Source: Rhodohalobacter sulfatireducens (GTDB lineage: Bacteria > Bacteroidota > Rhodothermia > Balneolales > Balneolaceae). From it: a stretch of DNA of 64,000 bases. The stretch is taken from assembly GCF_022012475.1 (NCBI RefSeq), contig NZ_JAKLWS010000020.1:1-64000 (forward strand), given 5' to 3'. Numbering within the stretch: position 1 is the first letter of the stretch; each line of letters begins with the position of its first letter. Positions 18,199 to 27,116 of the stretch are shown here, piece after piece. The notes under the pieces are model-generated. The model had not been told where the DNA came from, did not search any database, and saw only the letters and a program-made list of their open reading frames with translations. Both the position numbers and the translations under genes were made by a program.

Positions 18199-18975
18199 AT
18201 GAAAAATAATATCACCAAAGAGGGGAAAGTAGTTGTTGTTATCACCGGGGCGAACAATGGCATCGGATATTACCTGGCTAAATCACTTTTGGAAGAAGGT
18301 TATTATGTGGCGGGATTAGACTTGGAATGTGAACATCTGAAGGATTTGCAGAAATCATTTCATGATACACTTTTGGTTTGTCAAACGGATGTTACCCGGG
18401 ATGAAGATATCCAGCGGGCGATTCAGTCCACTCTTCAAAAATGGAATAAAATCGATATTCTTGTAAATAATGCCTGCCTGGCCCTGTTTTCTCCTTTTGA
18501 TGAGAAGTCCCTCCAAGAGTTCTACAAAGAGTTTGAAGTCAATTATTTCGGCTACGTTCGCATGATCCGTTTAGTATTACCTGCGATGAAGGAAAGAGGT
18601 CGTGGTACAATTCACAATGTCGGTTCCGGAGTGGGAATTACCGGTTTTAACGGACTCACAGGATATTCATCGTCTAAAGGTGCGATTGAAGCCTTATCAA
18701 AAACACTGGCGTATGAACTTGAAAAATATGGAATCACCGTCCATACCATACATCCACCTTTAACAAACACAAAATCCGCTTCTCCTCTCGGTATCCCGGT
18801 TGATGCGATGGAAGATCCGGAGAAGATCGGACGGCAGATTGCCTGCAAGATTCAATCTAAAAAGAGAATAATCACCCCGAATATTCTAACAGCATTCTAC
18901 CTTTTCTTAGCCCGGCGGTTCCCGGATGCCATCGGCAGATTGATGGGAAAAATGACTGAGAATAAACGAATTTAA
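18199..18975 (+). CDS. Short-chain dehydrogenase/reductase
   Basis: A 258-residue classical SDR. It has the NAD(P)-binding TGANNGIG (16-23), DVTRDED (about 64-70), NNACLA (90-95, the NNAG motif with Cys for Gly) and catalytic Ser143, Tyr156 and Lys160 in GYSSSKGAIEAL. LDLE at the end of the second strand places an acidic residue near the ribose, favouring NAD over NADP. The substrate is unknown. The C-terminal tail (FYLFLARRFPDAIGRLMGKM) is amphipathic and may contact membrane, as in relatives acting on lipids. The gene appears monocistronic and is preceded by an inverted repeat. Confidence 0.85.
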   Translation: MKNNITKEGKVVVVITGANNGIGYYLAKSLLEEGYYVAGLDLECEHLKDLQKSFHDTLLVCQTDVTRDEDIQRAIQSTLQKWNKIDILVNNACLALFSPFDEKSLQEFYKEFEVNYFGYVRMIRLVLPAMKERGRGTIHNVGSGVGITGFNGLTGYSSSKGAIEALSKTLAYELEKYGITVHTIHPPLTNTKSASPLGIPVDAMEDPEKIGRQIACKIQSKKRIITPNILTAFYLFLARRFPDAIGRLMGKMTENKRI

Positions 18976-19077
18976 CATTAACTCTGATAGTGGAATTAGA
19001 TTCAAATTCATTCGAATTGAGTAGTTTTATTGGTTCATATCCCTTTTATTACCCATTGAAAAAAACAGCTTAAAACA

Positions 19078-19992
19078 ATGAAAAAATTTATTCTATTACT
19101 TGGCTGCCTGATCTTATCCATCAACACGGCATTCAGCCAACAAATAATCCCATTATGGCATGATGGTGTTCCGAATTCACAGCCAACAGAAGTAACAGAG
19201 ATCCATGAAACCGAAAGAATTTTATGGATTGAACAGGTTCAAAAACCAACCCTGGAGATCTATCTGCCGGCCAAAGCACATGCAACAGGCAGAGCTGTTT
19301 TGATTTTACCGGGCGGAGGATACCGGGGACTCGCTTATGACTGGGAAGGAACGGACTTTGCCAAGTGGTTCAACTCCAATGGAATTACGGCATTTGTACT
19401 TAAATACCGGCTGCCGATTTCAGATTCAGTCGTTGAATCGCATAAAGCTCCATTGCAGGATGCAAAACGAGCCATTCGAACCATCCGGGCAAATTCCAAA
19501 AACTGGAATCTTTCAGAAGATCAAATTGGGGTGATGGGTTTCTCCGCCGGCGGTCATCTTGCCTCTACCCTGGGAACACACTTCGACCATGAAGAGGTCA
19601 TTGAAGCCGATTCCATCAATACACTCAGTGCCCGTCCTGATTTTATGATTTTGATCTACCCTGTCATAACAATGAAAGAGCCTTACGGCCACGATGGTTC
19701 AAGAAATAATCTGCTGGGTGAAAATCCAGATGAAGCCATGATTGAATACTATTCGAACGAAACACAGGTTTCCGAAAATACACCCCCGACATTTCTGCTT
19801 CATGCAACCGATGATGATGCGGTTCCCGTAGAAAACAGCCTGATGTTCTACAAGGCACTCAAAGAAAAAGGTCATCAACCGGAGATGCATATCTACCCCG
19901 AAGGCGGACACGGTTTTGCACTGGCAATTGGGCATGATCATCTCGAAGGATGGACCGAACGATTATATGATTGGCTGGAAACCCTGGATTGA
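19078..19992 (+). CDS. Exported alpha/beta-hydrolase (carbohydrate-esterase-like)
   Basis: A 304-residue protein with a signal peptide ending near TAFSQQ. The fold is that of the esterase/lipase group often paired with xylanases and other polysaccharidases (BD-FAE or acetyl-xylan-esterase-like). The oxyanion region LPGGGYRGLAYDWEG is followed by the nucleophile elbow GFSAGGH (Ser156), the acidic residue in HATDDDAVP (about Asp246) and the histidine in GGHGFA (His278). It probably removes acetyl or other ester groups from glycans in the periplasm. It lies about 100 bp after the SDR gene on the same strand but likely has its own promoter. Confidence 0.82.
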   Translation: MKKFILLLGCLILSINTAFSQQIIPLWHDGVPNSQPTEVTEIHETERILWIEQVQKPTLEIYLPAKAHATGRAVLILPGGGYRGLAYDWEGTDFAKWFNSNGITAFVLKYRLPISDSVVESHKAPLQDAKRAIRTIRANSKNWNLSEDQIGVMGFSAGGHLASTLGTHFDHEEVIEADSINTLSARPDFMILIYPVITMKEPYGHDGSRNNLLGENPDEAMIEYYSNETQVSENTPPTFLLHATDDDAVPVENSLMFYKALKEKGHQPEMHIYPEGGHGFALAIGHDHLEGWTERLYDWLETLD

Positions 19993-20073
19993 ATTGTTCG
20001 TAATCACCTGATAGGTATTCTACTTCTTCTAGGTGTATTAAAAGCAGGATTGTGAAATGAATAAAATCTGGTT

Positions 20074-20424
20074 ATGAAATTAAAAAAACCGATTTTCCGG
20101 TTCTGTACTGTTTTGTTAATTGCCTTTACTACAACGGCATGCTCAAGTTCAAATGTGAGTGGCAATGAAGATATCATTCGAGATCAGGCCGGAACTCTTC
20201 GATGGGGCGGCGCACCGGCAGTTGATGGCGTTGGAATGCTCTTTATCGTTGATGAGGCGGAATACGGTGCTCCCGGTACACCTGATGACTATCCCGAATT
20301 TTTTGAAGAGAATATTTATGAAGTTGAAGTTCGGGCTGATTTTAAACTAACAGGCGAAGAGTCCGTACGGGGCTGGGGTGCCACTTTTCCCGCCATTGAG
20401 TTCATCAAAATTGAGAAATTGTGA
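20074..20424 (+). CDS. Hypothetical small lipoprotein (116 aa)
   Basis: A predicted lipoprotein with signal MKLKKPIFRFCTVLLIAF and lipobox TTAC, followed by SSSNVSGNED. The mature domain of about 90 residues contains GTLRWGGAPAVDGVGMLFIV and ends GWGATFPAIEFIKIEKL. No family recognised. The repeated WG(G/A) and alternating hydrophobic pattern suggest a small beta-sandwich. It lies 81 bp downstream of the esterase gene and directly upstream of the sigma factor gene, but no functional link is evident. Confidence 0.6.
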   Translation: MKLKKPIFRFCTVLLIAFTTTACSSSNVSGNEDIIRDQAGTLRWGGAPAVDGVGMLFIVDEAEYGAPGTPDDYPEFFEENIYEVEVRADFKLTGEESVRGWGATFPAIEFIKIEKL

Positions 20425-20506
20425 TTCTACTTTGCGGGTGATTCAGATGAGTTTATATTAAATAAATTCATTCATATTTGTCTGATAGTTCAAGATACTC
20501 GCTCCG

Positions 20507-21091
20507 ATGGCACTTGCAATACATCTTCTTCTCATACAACTTGCTCTGCATTCGAGCGATGATTTAGATTCAACTGAACTACTTCGATCCATTAAAAACG
20601 GGGATCATGATGCATTCAGGAAATTCTTCGACCGTCATCATAAGCATCTCTATTATTTCCTGCTGAAGAAGGGCATGTCGGAGCAGGTTGCGGAAGATCT
20701 CATCCAACAAGCATTCTTAATGATCTGGGAGAGACGGAAACAGATTGATGAAACCAAATCCCTGCGGGCCTATCTTTTCAGGATTGCATATACGCGCATG
20801 CTAAACCACATCCGCGATCACAAAAAATTTAGTGACTCTGCTGAAGCGGACAGTGTTGTAACCTTAACCCCGGATTCAACACTTATAAACGAGGAGCTCA
20901 AGGAGCAGATCGATCGTGCCATTGAGTCCATGCCTGATAAACGCCAAACAGTGTTCCGGTTGTGTTTTCTGCAGGGGTTCAGTTATAAAGAAACGGCGAG
21001 TACCTTGGATATATCACCCAAAACCGTAGAGAATCATATGGGATTGGCCCTGAAAGATCTCCGGGAAGCACTTAAATCGTTCATGGAGTAG
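20507..21091 (+). CDS. ECF RNA polymerase sigma factor
   Basis: A 194-residue sigma-70 family factor of the ECF type. Region 2 spans about residues 20-95, with AFRKFFDRHHKHLYYFLLK, AEDLIQQAFLMIWERR and SLRAYLFRIAYTRMLNHIRD. Region 4 (about 130-190) includes MPDKRQTVFRLCFLQGFSYKETA and the helix-turn-helix DISPKTVENHMGLALKDLR. This pattern matches the FecI-like ECF factors of Bacteroidota that pair with FecR anti-sigma proteins. Here the FecR gene lies 1.3 kb downstream on the same strand. The first 15 hydrophobic residues are unusual for a sigma factor, so a downstream non-ATG start is possible. Confidence 0.9.
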   Translation: MALAIHLLLIQLALHSSDDLDSTELLRSIKNGDHDAFRKFFDRHHKHLYYFLLKKGMSEQVAEDLIQQAFLMIWERRKQIDETKSLRAYLFRIAYTRMLNHIRDHKKFSDSAEADSVVTLTPDSTLINEELKEQIDRAIESMPDKRQTVFRLCFLQGFSYKETASTLDISPKTVENHMGLALKDLREALKSFME

Positions 21092-21241
21092 AAAATATTT
21101 TTCTTTTTAATTCATTTAATTGAGGTAAATAATTGCCAATCAACAGATTATTGAATTTAAAATAGTCGTTGGGGGAAACCGAAAAGTGATGTGTACATAG
21201 AGTGCAAATGGATAACAACCCATAATAAACACTCAAACATC

Positions 21242-22141
21242 ATGAAAACTTACATTCAACTGAACCTGTACACAACTATCTTACTCATCCTTCTGTTTTC
21301 GGGATGCTCATCTGTAACAAGCGATGATACTGAAAATCAAATAACACAAGAAGATCTCGAGATCGCAGCCGAAGTGGTCGGTGAGTCATTATCTGATCAA
21401 AATTCAGGAGCCATGTCGAGCTTGTATGATGCATTGTCAACAGTAGATGCTACCGGCATACGATATCGAAATCAAGGATCATCAAGAGCCAAACAGGAGT
21501 TTGGACGAGGATCGGAAACAGATTACGAATATCAATACGACCCTGAAACCGGAACCCATACAATCGACTTTACACGGAGTGTAGACCGACCCAACTTTTC
21601 AAAATCAGTAGAGGGTCACTTGGAATATATTTTTGCGGACCCCGAAGGAACATTCGTTGTTTTGCCGAGAGCTCATAAAGACTCTGTTGAAACCGTTGAT
21701 TATAAAGGAATGCGCGAAGGTGAAAGTTCAGGATTAAGATTTGAATCATATTTTACCCGGGTTGATACATTCTTTCTCTCCGGCCTTCATGAAACAAGTG
21801 AGTTCTTCCGGTTCAATGGCACTCACCTTGGAGAGGGAACCCGTATCAGAAAACCTGCAGAGCGACCCGAATTTACAACTGAATATGAGGTAAATTTTGA
21901 TTTTATCGACATTAACATAGATAAAGCCATTGTTGAGGCAAACGGTACGCTTGAAGAGGGAGTGACCGGAACTGTAAATTATTCCCTGCTTTTCACAGGC
22001 ACAAATGGTAATCAAAATCGAGATAAAGATGTTGAAGGAACCATAGAATTTACGGGAGACGGAACCGGGCTGCTGCGATTTAAAAAATTCGCCAAAATAT
22101 TCAGGTTAAGCCTGGATGATGGTGAAGTCACAGAAGAGTAG
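21242..22141 (+). CDS. Hypothetical lipoprotein in the sigma/FecR/TonB cluster
   Basis: About 299 residues, starting at the ATG at 21242, which begins a good lipoprotein signal (LLILLFSGCSS). An earlier ATG at 21191 would place 17 residues before the signal. No family recognised. The mature protein is acidic and beta-rich, with EYQYDPETGTHTIDFTRSV, VEGHLEYIFADPEGTFVV and VEGTIEFTGDGTGLLRFKKF. It sits between the ECF sigma gene and the FecR gene and is followed by a strong terminator. This suggests a separate transcript, perhaps a target of the neighbouring sigma factor. Confidence 0.65.
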   Translation: MKTYIQLNLYTTILLILLFSGCSSVTSDDTENQITQEDLEIAAEVVGESLSDQNSGAMSSLYDALSTVDATGIRYRNQGSSRAKQEFGRGSETDYEYQYDPETGTHTIDFTRSVDRPNFSKSVEGHLEYIFADPEGTFVVLPRAHKDSVETVDYKGMREGESSGLRFESYFTRVDTFFLSGLHETSEFFRFNGTHLGEGTRIRKPAERPEFTTEYEVNFDFIDINIDKAIVEANGTLEEGVTGTVNYSLLFTGTNGNQNRDKDVEGTIEFTGDGTGLLRFKKFAKIFRLSLDDGEVTEE

Positions 22142-22162
22142 TATTACCCCTAAAGACAAATG

Positions 22163-22196
22163 AAAAGCAGGTAATTGAAGTTACCTGCTTTTCCTT
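22163..22196 (+). terminator. Rho-independent terminator
   Basis: AAAAGCAGGTAA (22163-22174) pairs perfectly with TTACCTGCTTTT (22181-22192) around a six-base loop and is followed by CC then TT. It lies 22 bp after the lipoprotein stop codon and closes that transcript before the FecR gene. Confidence 0.8.
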
Positions 22197-22374
22197 AATT
22201 CCACCGGATGAATAATTACACTAATTTAATGCCACTGGCATTCTTCTCTTCTTGTGACTGGTTCAAGTTTGCAACTTGGACCTTAAAGAACAAGATTCTA
22301 ATATACGTGAGACCATAAGATATCACCTCAAATCATGTGATAATTTTAGAACTTAACCGTTTAATCTGATCTCA

Positions 22375-23337
22375 ATGTCACCCGACAATCCCTTACCGGA
22401 AAATGATCGTGATCTGCAACTGGCTCGAACCATTGAAAATGCAGAGAAAACTGGGGGATCTCCTGAAGAAATTGATGATCCATTGATGCCACTTTTACTT
22501 CAGTATAGAGAGGCGGACCGCGAAGAATTCAGGCATACATCACCCAATTCTTCATCTATTTGGGCTGGAATCGAACCCGGCCTTCAAGAGGATAGCACAC
22601 CCATTTATAGGCTCTTAACCGGTTCCGACATGGTGCGCTGGATTGCAGCGGCCGCAGTTGTAATACTCACCTTATCTATGTTTTTCTGGCTTTTTGAGAG
22701 AAGTCAGCCCGAACTCATTGCTTCAAGTCAGAATGTAATTTCTACTGTTACTCTTAAGGACGGAAGTATCGTTACCCTCCGCCCCTATTCGTCTCTTTAC
22801 GAAGTATCCAACAGATCAACGAAACAGGTGTACTCAGTCAATGGAGAAGCTTACTTTGAGGTAGCCAATAACCCAAATCGAACATTTGTGACAGAGACAG
22901 AAGAGGGACGAGTGAGTGTTCTCGGTACTAAATTTATGATTCAAAACTGGAACGGCCGAACCTCCGTTTTCCTGGAGGAGGGACAAATACGCTTTGAAAC
23001 GAATGACCAATCGTCATCTATAATACTTGATCCGGGTGAATACAGTACCATTACCGACAACACAATCTCGCAGCCTGAGCCTGAAAACAGCCGGGTATTT
23101 AAAGATTGGCTCGATAATATATTGGTTCTTGAAAATCAGCAGGCGCGGTTGGTACTAGCAGAAATCGAACAACATTTCAACGTTTCTATTGATGCCCGAT
23201 ATGCGCCTGATGAAACTCTTGGTGGATCATTGCAGCTCGATAACCTTGAACAAGTTCTGATGGATCTCGGAGTAGTCCTCGGCGGACGATTTGAGCAGAC
23301 TGGGGCTGATCAATATGAATTTTTACCTGAAAACTAA
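22375..23337 (+). CDS. FecR-family anti-sigma factor
   Basis: A 320-residue single-pass membrane protein. The cytoplasmic N-terminus (1-85) would bind the ECF sigma factor. The transmembrane helix is about 87-107 (MVRWIAAAAVVILTLSMFFWLF). A periplasmic FecR domain follows, with VTLKDGSIVTLRPYSSLYEV, GEAYFEVANNPNRTFVTET and VLGTKFMI, all canonical FecR signatures. The C-terminus (LENQQARLVLAEIEQHFNVSI) is the DUF4974-type signalling domain that contacts the receptor. It overlaps functionally with the next gene: the TonB receptor starts six bases after its stop, so both are surely co-transcribed. Confidence 0.92.
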   Translation: MSPDNPLPENDRDLQLARTIENAEKTGGSPEEIDDPLMPLLLQYREADREEFRHTSPNSSSIWAGIEPGLQEDSTPIYRLLTGSDMVRWIAAAAVVILTLSMFFWLFERSQPELIASSQNVISTVTLKDGSIVTLRPYSSLYEVSNRSTKQVYSVNGEAYFEVANNPNRTFVTETEEGRVSVLGTKFMIQNWNGRTSVFLEEGQIRFETNDQSSSIILDPGEYSTITDNTISQPEPENSRVFKDWLDNILVLENQQARLVLAEIEQHFNVSIDARYAPDETLGGSLQLDNLEQVLMDLGVVLGGRFEQTGADQYEFLPEN

Positions 23338-23343
23338 ATCCAA

Positions 23344-26037
23344 ATGAGACGATTATTCCTGACAGGATTGCTGCTTTTGTCTTTATCTTTTTTTAAAAAT
23401 GCCTGCGCCCAGGAATTTGATTATTTGGATGAACCATTATTGGACCTTCTAACGGATCTTGAAAAGAGTACCCCATATCGTTTCTTATACCGTGAACCGT
23501 TAGTTGAAGATATAAACGTAAAATTCTCTGCTGATGCTGAAGATCTTTTTGAAAAGCTGGAGCAAGCACTCAACCTGAATAATATTGGAATACGGGTTGA
23601 TTCTGCTCGTCACCAGGTTCTAATTTTCGAACAAAAACCGGAAAGTTCAGAGCAGATCACTGCAATCAGTGGATTTGTGGTTGACCATCAAACCGGAGAA
23701 CGCCTCCCCTATGCTACAATACGATGGCTTGAAAATGGCACCCAAAGTGGAATAACAGCAAATCAAACCGGTGCATTTTCACTGAACCAAAATTTTGAAG
23801 ATAGTCGAATTTCTCTCCAGGTTTCCTATGTGGGTTATCAAGAAGAAACTCTATACCTGGATCTTGATGAAAAACAGAACTGGACAGGAATAACAGTTCG
23901 ATTAGAACCCGAACTCTTCAGCTCGCCCGAAATCATCGTCAATGGGGTTACCTACTTTAATCCGGCCGATACGGTATTTAGCGGTTTGATGGAGATTGGA
24001 AATTTTAGTCCGCTCGGGGAGGATAACTCCGTGCGAGCCCTGCAAACTTTACCGGCGGTGAATGTTACCAATGCTCTGAATGATGGAATAAACATTCGGG
24101 GAAGCTCCGTCGACGGCTTTAACGTTTTACTGGATGGCGTTTCAGTTTATAATCAAAGTCACCTTTTTGGATTGGTGGACAGTTTTAACCCGGATGTGCT
24201 GCAAAACCGGGGATTTTTTTATGATGTGGCCCCCGCTCAATTTGAGTCCCCATCCGGTGGAACGCTCGCCCTGATTACCAAAACCGGTTCACTCCGTGAA
24301 TATAAAGCCACCCTTGGCACCAGCAATACAGCCTACCGGGCCACAATCCAGGGTCCCATTGAAAAGGGACGTTCCAGTTTTTTGGTCTCGGGTCGTCATT
24401 CCTACATGAACACCATCAACTGGATGAATAACCGGGACCTGATCAAATTCGGGCTGAATATCGATCGTCCATCATCAAGTAATGATATTGAGCAAACATC
24501 CTTAAATGATTTTTTGATTCGCACCGGGAATTACGATGCCGCTTTTTACGACCTACATGCTAAACTCTACTTTGAGGGGAAAAATGGAAATCGATTCCAG
24601 GTAAGTGGTTATCTCGGCGAGGATCAAACCGAGCAATTCTACGAGCGCTGTTTTATTCGATCATCCGACAACCTCTGCCCTATCCGATTTAGTAACGTCA
24701 ATCAAAATTTTTTCAGGTTACAGGAACTTGAAACCAAGAATAACTGGGGAAATCGACTGGCCTCTGCAAGTTATCAATTTCAACTGGGCAAACGTGGATT
24801 CGCCGAATCGCTTGCCGGGTTCAGTGATTACAATACCTCTTACTACAAAGACGATTTTACTTATCAAAGAAATGGCAACGGAAGACGGGAAACTTTTCTG
24901 AGGCCATACGGCATTGAAAATACACTCACGGAGTTTAAGCTGAGACAATCGTTTAATTATTCATGGCCTTCTGTGAATTTTTATTCCGGCCTTACATACT
25001 TCAATTATGAACTTGAGTATTTTGAAGATTCCTTCAGGCGCCTCAATTATTTTGACAAAACGACTGTTTCGCAAATTGACCTGGCTACCCAGGTTGATCT
25101 TACACATCTCGAAAATTTAAATGTCTATTTGGGCAGTCGGCTTCATTATACCAGCAGTGGGGAATATTTCCGGTGGTCGCCCGGAGTGAAACTTCATGCT
25201 TATCCATCTCAGCCGATCTCTTTTAGTTTAGGTTTTTCAAGAACTCACCAGTTTTTAAATCAGATTGGATTATCCAATATCAATACGGAGGATATCTGGA
25301 TTGCCACGACAGAGAACCAGCCTCCCACACAATCCGACCTTTTTTCTGCGGGTTTGTATCTCAAACTAACGCCTGCAACATACATTCGAGTAGAAGCTTA
25401 CCTAAAACAGATTGAGAATATGCGACTTCACGAATCTCAAACACGTTTTATCCCTGCCACTCTTGAGTCGGAAGTACCCTGGTATTATCAAAACCAGCTT
25501 TCTGCCCGGGGTATTGAGTTCCTGTTTCGTCAGATACTGGGACCGGTTTCGCTGTCACAATCTTATACTATATCATCAGTGGAAATTGAAAATTCACGTA
25601 TCAATAGCGGAAAGCCATTTCACCCGGACTGGGATCGCCGGCATCAACTCTACTCCCTCATTGAATTTAAACTGTCTGATAACCTACAACTGCATGCTTC
25701 CTCAACTTTTGCAACCGGTACACCTAATCAACTTTTTAAAATCCTTGAGGCAACTCAAAATCCTTCAAACATTGGAGTAACTGAACGCCTCAACAACTAC
25801 CATCGGCTGGATTTTAGCCTGGTATTTCAAACCACGGCCATCGGTGATAAAGCAGAAGCGAAAATTTTTCTCTTTAACGTACTGGATCGACAAAATGAGT
25901 GGTATCGTGAATTTGGTGTATTTGTTGAGGAAAACACAAATGCACCGGCCAGAGATCGATTTTCAACCATCGGTTTACCCGTTTCTATTTATGATCTTGG
26001 ATTTCAACCGTCATTTAACCTGAAACTTGAGTTTTGA
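23344..26037 (+). CDS. TonB-dependent outer-membrane receptor with STN signalling domain
   Basis: An 897-residue outer-membrane transducer. A signal peptide is followed by a secretin/TonB N-terminal (STN) domain (about 25-105: LLDLLTDLEKSTPYRFLYRE). A carboxypeptidase-regulatory-like beta domain follows (about 113-205: ISGFVVDHQTGERLPYATI). The plug has NDGINIRGSSVDGFNVLLDG and then VAPAQFESPSGGTLALITKTG. The rest is a beta-barrel ending in an aromatic-rich strand with terminal phenylalanine (FNLKLEF). With the FecR and ECF genes it forms a complete Fec-like surface-signalling system: ligand binding signals through STN to FecR and then sigma. No SusD-type lipoprotein is adjacent, so the ligand (iron chelate or oligosaccharide) is unknown. 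Confidence 0.93.
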   Translation: MRRLFLTGLLLLSLSFFKNACAQEFDYLDEPLLDLLTDLEKSTPYRFLYREPLVEDINVKFSADAEDLFEKLEQALNLNNIGIRVDSARHQVLIFEQKPESSEQITAISGFVVDHQTGERLPYATIRWLENGTQSGITANQTGAFSLNQNFEDSRISLQVSYVGYQEETLYLDLDEKQNWTGITVRLEPELFSSPEIIVNGVTYFNPADTVFSGLMEIGNFSPLGEDNSVRALQTLPAVNVTNALNDGINIRGSSVDGFNVLLDGVSVYNQSHLFGLVDSFNPDVLQNRGFFYDVAPAQFESPSGGTLALITKTGSLREYKATLGTSNTAYRATIQGPIEKGRSSFLVSGRHSYMNTINWMNNRDLIKFGLNIDRPSSSNDIEQTSLNDFLIRTGNYDAAFYDLHAKLYFEGKNGNRFQVSGYLGEDQTEQFYERCFIRSSDNLCPIRFSNVNQNFFRLQELETKNNWGNRLASASYQFQLGKRGFAESLAGFSDYNTSYYKDDFTYQRNGNGRRETFLRPYGIENTLTEFKLRQSFNYSWPSVNFYSGLTYFNYELEYFEDSFRRLNYFDKTTVSQIDLATQVDLTHLENLNVYLGSRLHYTSSGEYFRWSPGVKLHAYPSQPISFSLGFSRTHQFLNQIGLSNINTEDIWIATTENQPPTQSDLFSAGLYLKLTPATYIRVEAYLKQIENMRLHESQTRFIPATLESEVPWYYQNQLSARGIEFLFRQILGPVSLSQSYTISSVEIENSRINSGKPFHPDWDRRHQLYSLIEFKLSDNLQLHASSTFATGTPNQLFKILEATQNPSNIGVTERLNNYHRLDFSLVFQTTAIGDKAEAKIFLFNVLDRQNEWYREFGVFVEENTNAPARDRFSTIGLPVSIYDLGFQPSFNLKLEF

Positions 26038-26043
26038 GGGAGA

Positions 26044-26598
26044 TCAATCCTTTATCCGTTCATAAAAAATTCGCCAATTCAAAGACCAAGTTTCACCTCC
26101 GTCTGTTGACGATTCCCAGTCCCATGTCATTGAATTTTCAGTGATGTCATAAAACACCATACGCTGGGTAAAACTGCTTCCATCCTCCCGCTCAAAAACA
26201 TCTGTTTGAAAGATTCTTTTCTCTCCGTCTACCATTCCGCTAAAATCATAATATCCTCCGGAATTATCTGCCCACGCCTGCTTCCAACAGTCAAATTTTG
26301 GTCGATAAACTGAAATGCTTGTGCCTTTAAAACCGGCATTTTGACCCTCCAATATTCTGAAATTTTCCTGGATTACATTTCCATCCAGGATTGTTTCGAT
26401 GTGATTGGTGCCTCGTCCCATTTCTTCTCCCTCTTCCCAGCTGACCTCCCATTCTCCAACCCAAAAATCGAAGTATTCACCGGGTTCGAGATTTTCGATA
26501 CTTTCCTGAGAAAAGGAGGTAAATGGTATAAAAAGGAGAATTATAAAGACAGATATTATACCAGTAATTGCTTTGCAGAGATTATTTTCTGAGATCAT
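26044..26598 (-). CDS. Secreted DUF1579-like protein
   Basis: A 184-residue protein with a hydrophobic N-terminal signal (IISVFIILLFIPFTSFSQ). The body begins DFWVGEWEVSWEEG, the standard opening of DUF1579-type lipocalin-like domains. It continues with GTSISVYRPKFDCWKQAW, DVFEREDGSSFTQRMVFYD and a C-terminal WDWESSTDGGETWSLNWRIFYER. These proteins form small beta-barrels and have no established function. The stop lies six bases from the convergent TonB receptor stop, so there is no room for a separate terminator. Confidence 0.72.
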   Translation of the reverse strand: MISENNLCKAITGIISVFIILLFIPFTSFSQESIENLEPGEYFDFWVGEWEVSWEEGEEMGRGTNHIETILDGNVIQENFRILEGQNAGFKGTSISVYRPKFDCWKQAWADNSGGYYDFSGMVDGEKRIFQTDVFEREDGSSFTQRMVFYDITENSMTWDWESSTDGGETWSLNWRIFYERIKD

Positions 26599-26620
26599 AT
26601 TTATCGATTAGATTCATTCT

Positions 26621-27001
26621 TTATTCCCGGATATTGAAATTTATCACCGTGTAATAGATATCGGTATTTCTACTTTCACCATCCGATCCTCGTCTCATTT
26701 CTAATACTACCGTATCCTCCCCGGTGAAGCCGGGTTTGGGACGATACCTGTATTTAACGACTGCTGTTCCATTGAAATCATAAAAAAGCTCGCTAATCGA
26801 GGCGTTCCGGCTGTCTTCCTTGATAGTTGCCTGCTCCTCATCTCCCAAAGCTCCGAGATTGTGGATATATTCTTCACCGGGCACGATCTCAGTATTTACT
26901 ACATCAAAATCTTTGACGACGGTATGCTCATCCTCTGATTCAAAGATGTTACAACCGGCAGAAAGGGCCAATAAAAACAATATTGCACTCAATTTTCTCA
27001 T
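26621..27001 (-). CDS. Hypothetical lipoprotein (126 aa)
   Basis: A 126-residue predicted lipoprotein with lipobox ALSAGC followed by NIFESEDE. The remainder is beta-rich, with YRPKPGFTGEDTVVLEMRRG and a C-terminal YYTVINFNIRE. The PGFTGEDTV phrase resembles strand turns of bacterial Ig-like/Big_9-type modules, where PGYTG.D.F is common. No function is assigned. It lies 22 bp upstream of the DUF1579-like gene on the same strand, so the two may form a small operon. Confidence 0.65.
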   Translation of the reverse strand: MRKLSAILFLLALSAGCNIFESEDEHTVVKDFDVVNTEIVPGEEYIHNLGALGDEEQATIKEDSRNASISELFYDFNGTAVVKYRYRPKPGFTGEDTVVLEMRRGSDGESRNTDIYYTVINFNIRE

Positions 27002-27116
27002 AACTTTCTAACGATATAATTTCCGGGTAAAGCTGAATTGTAAAAAAGAAGAAAAGTCGATTGTAAGCTGTATCTCTTTTCATGTAATGTATACACTTAG
27101 ATGAATTGGATGACCT

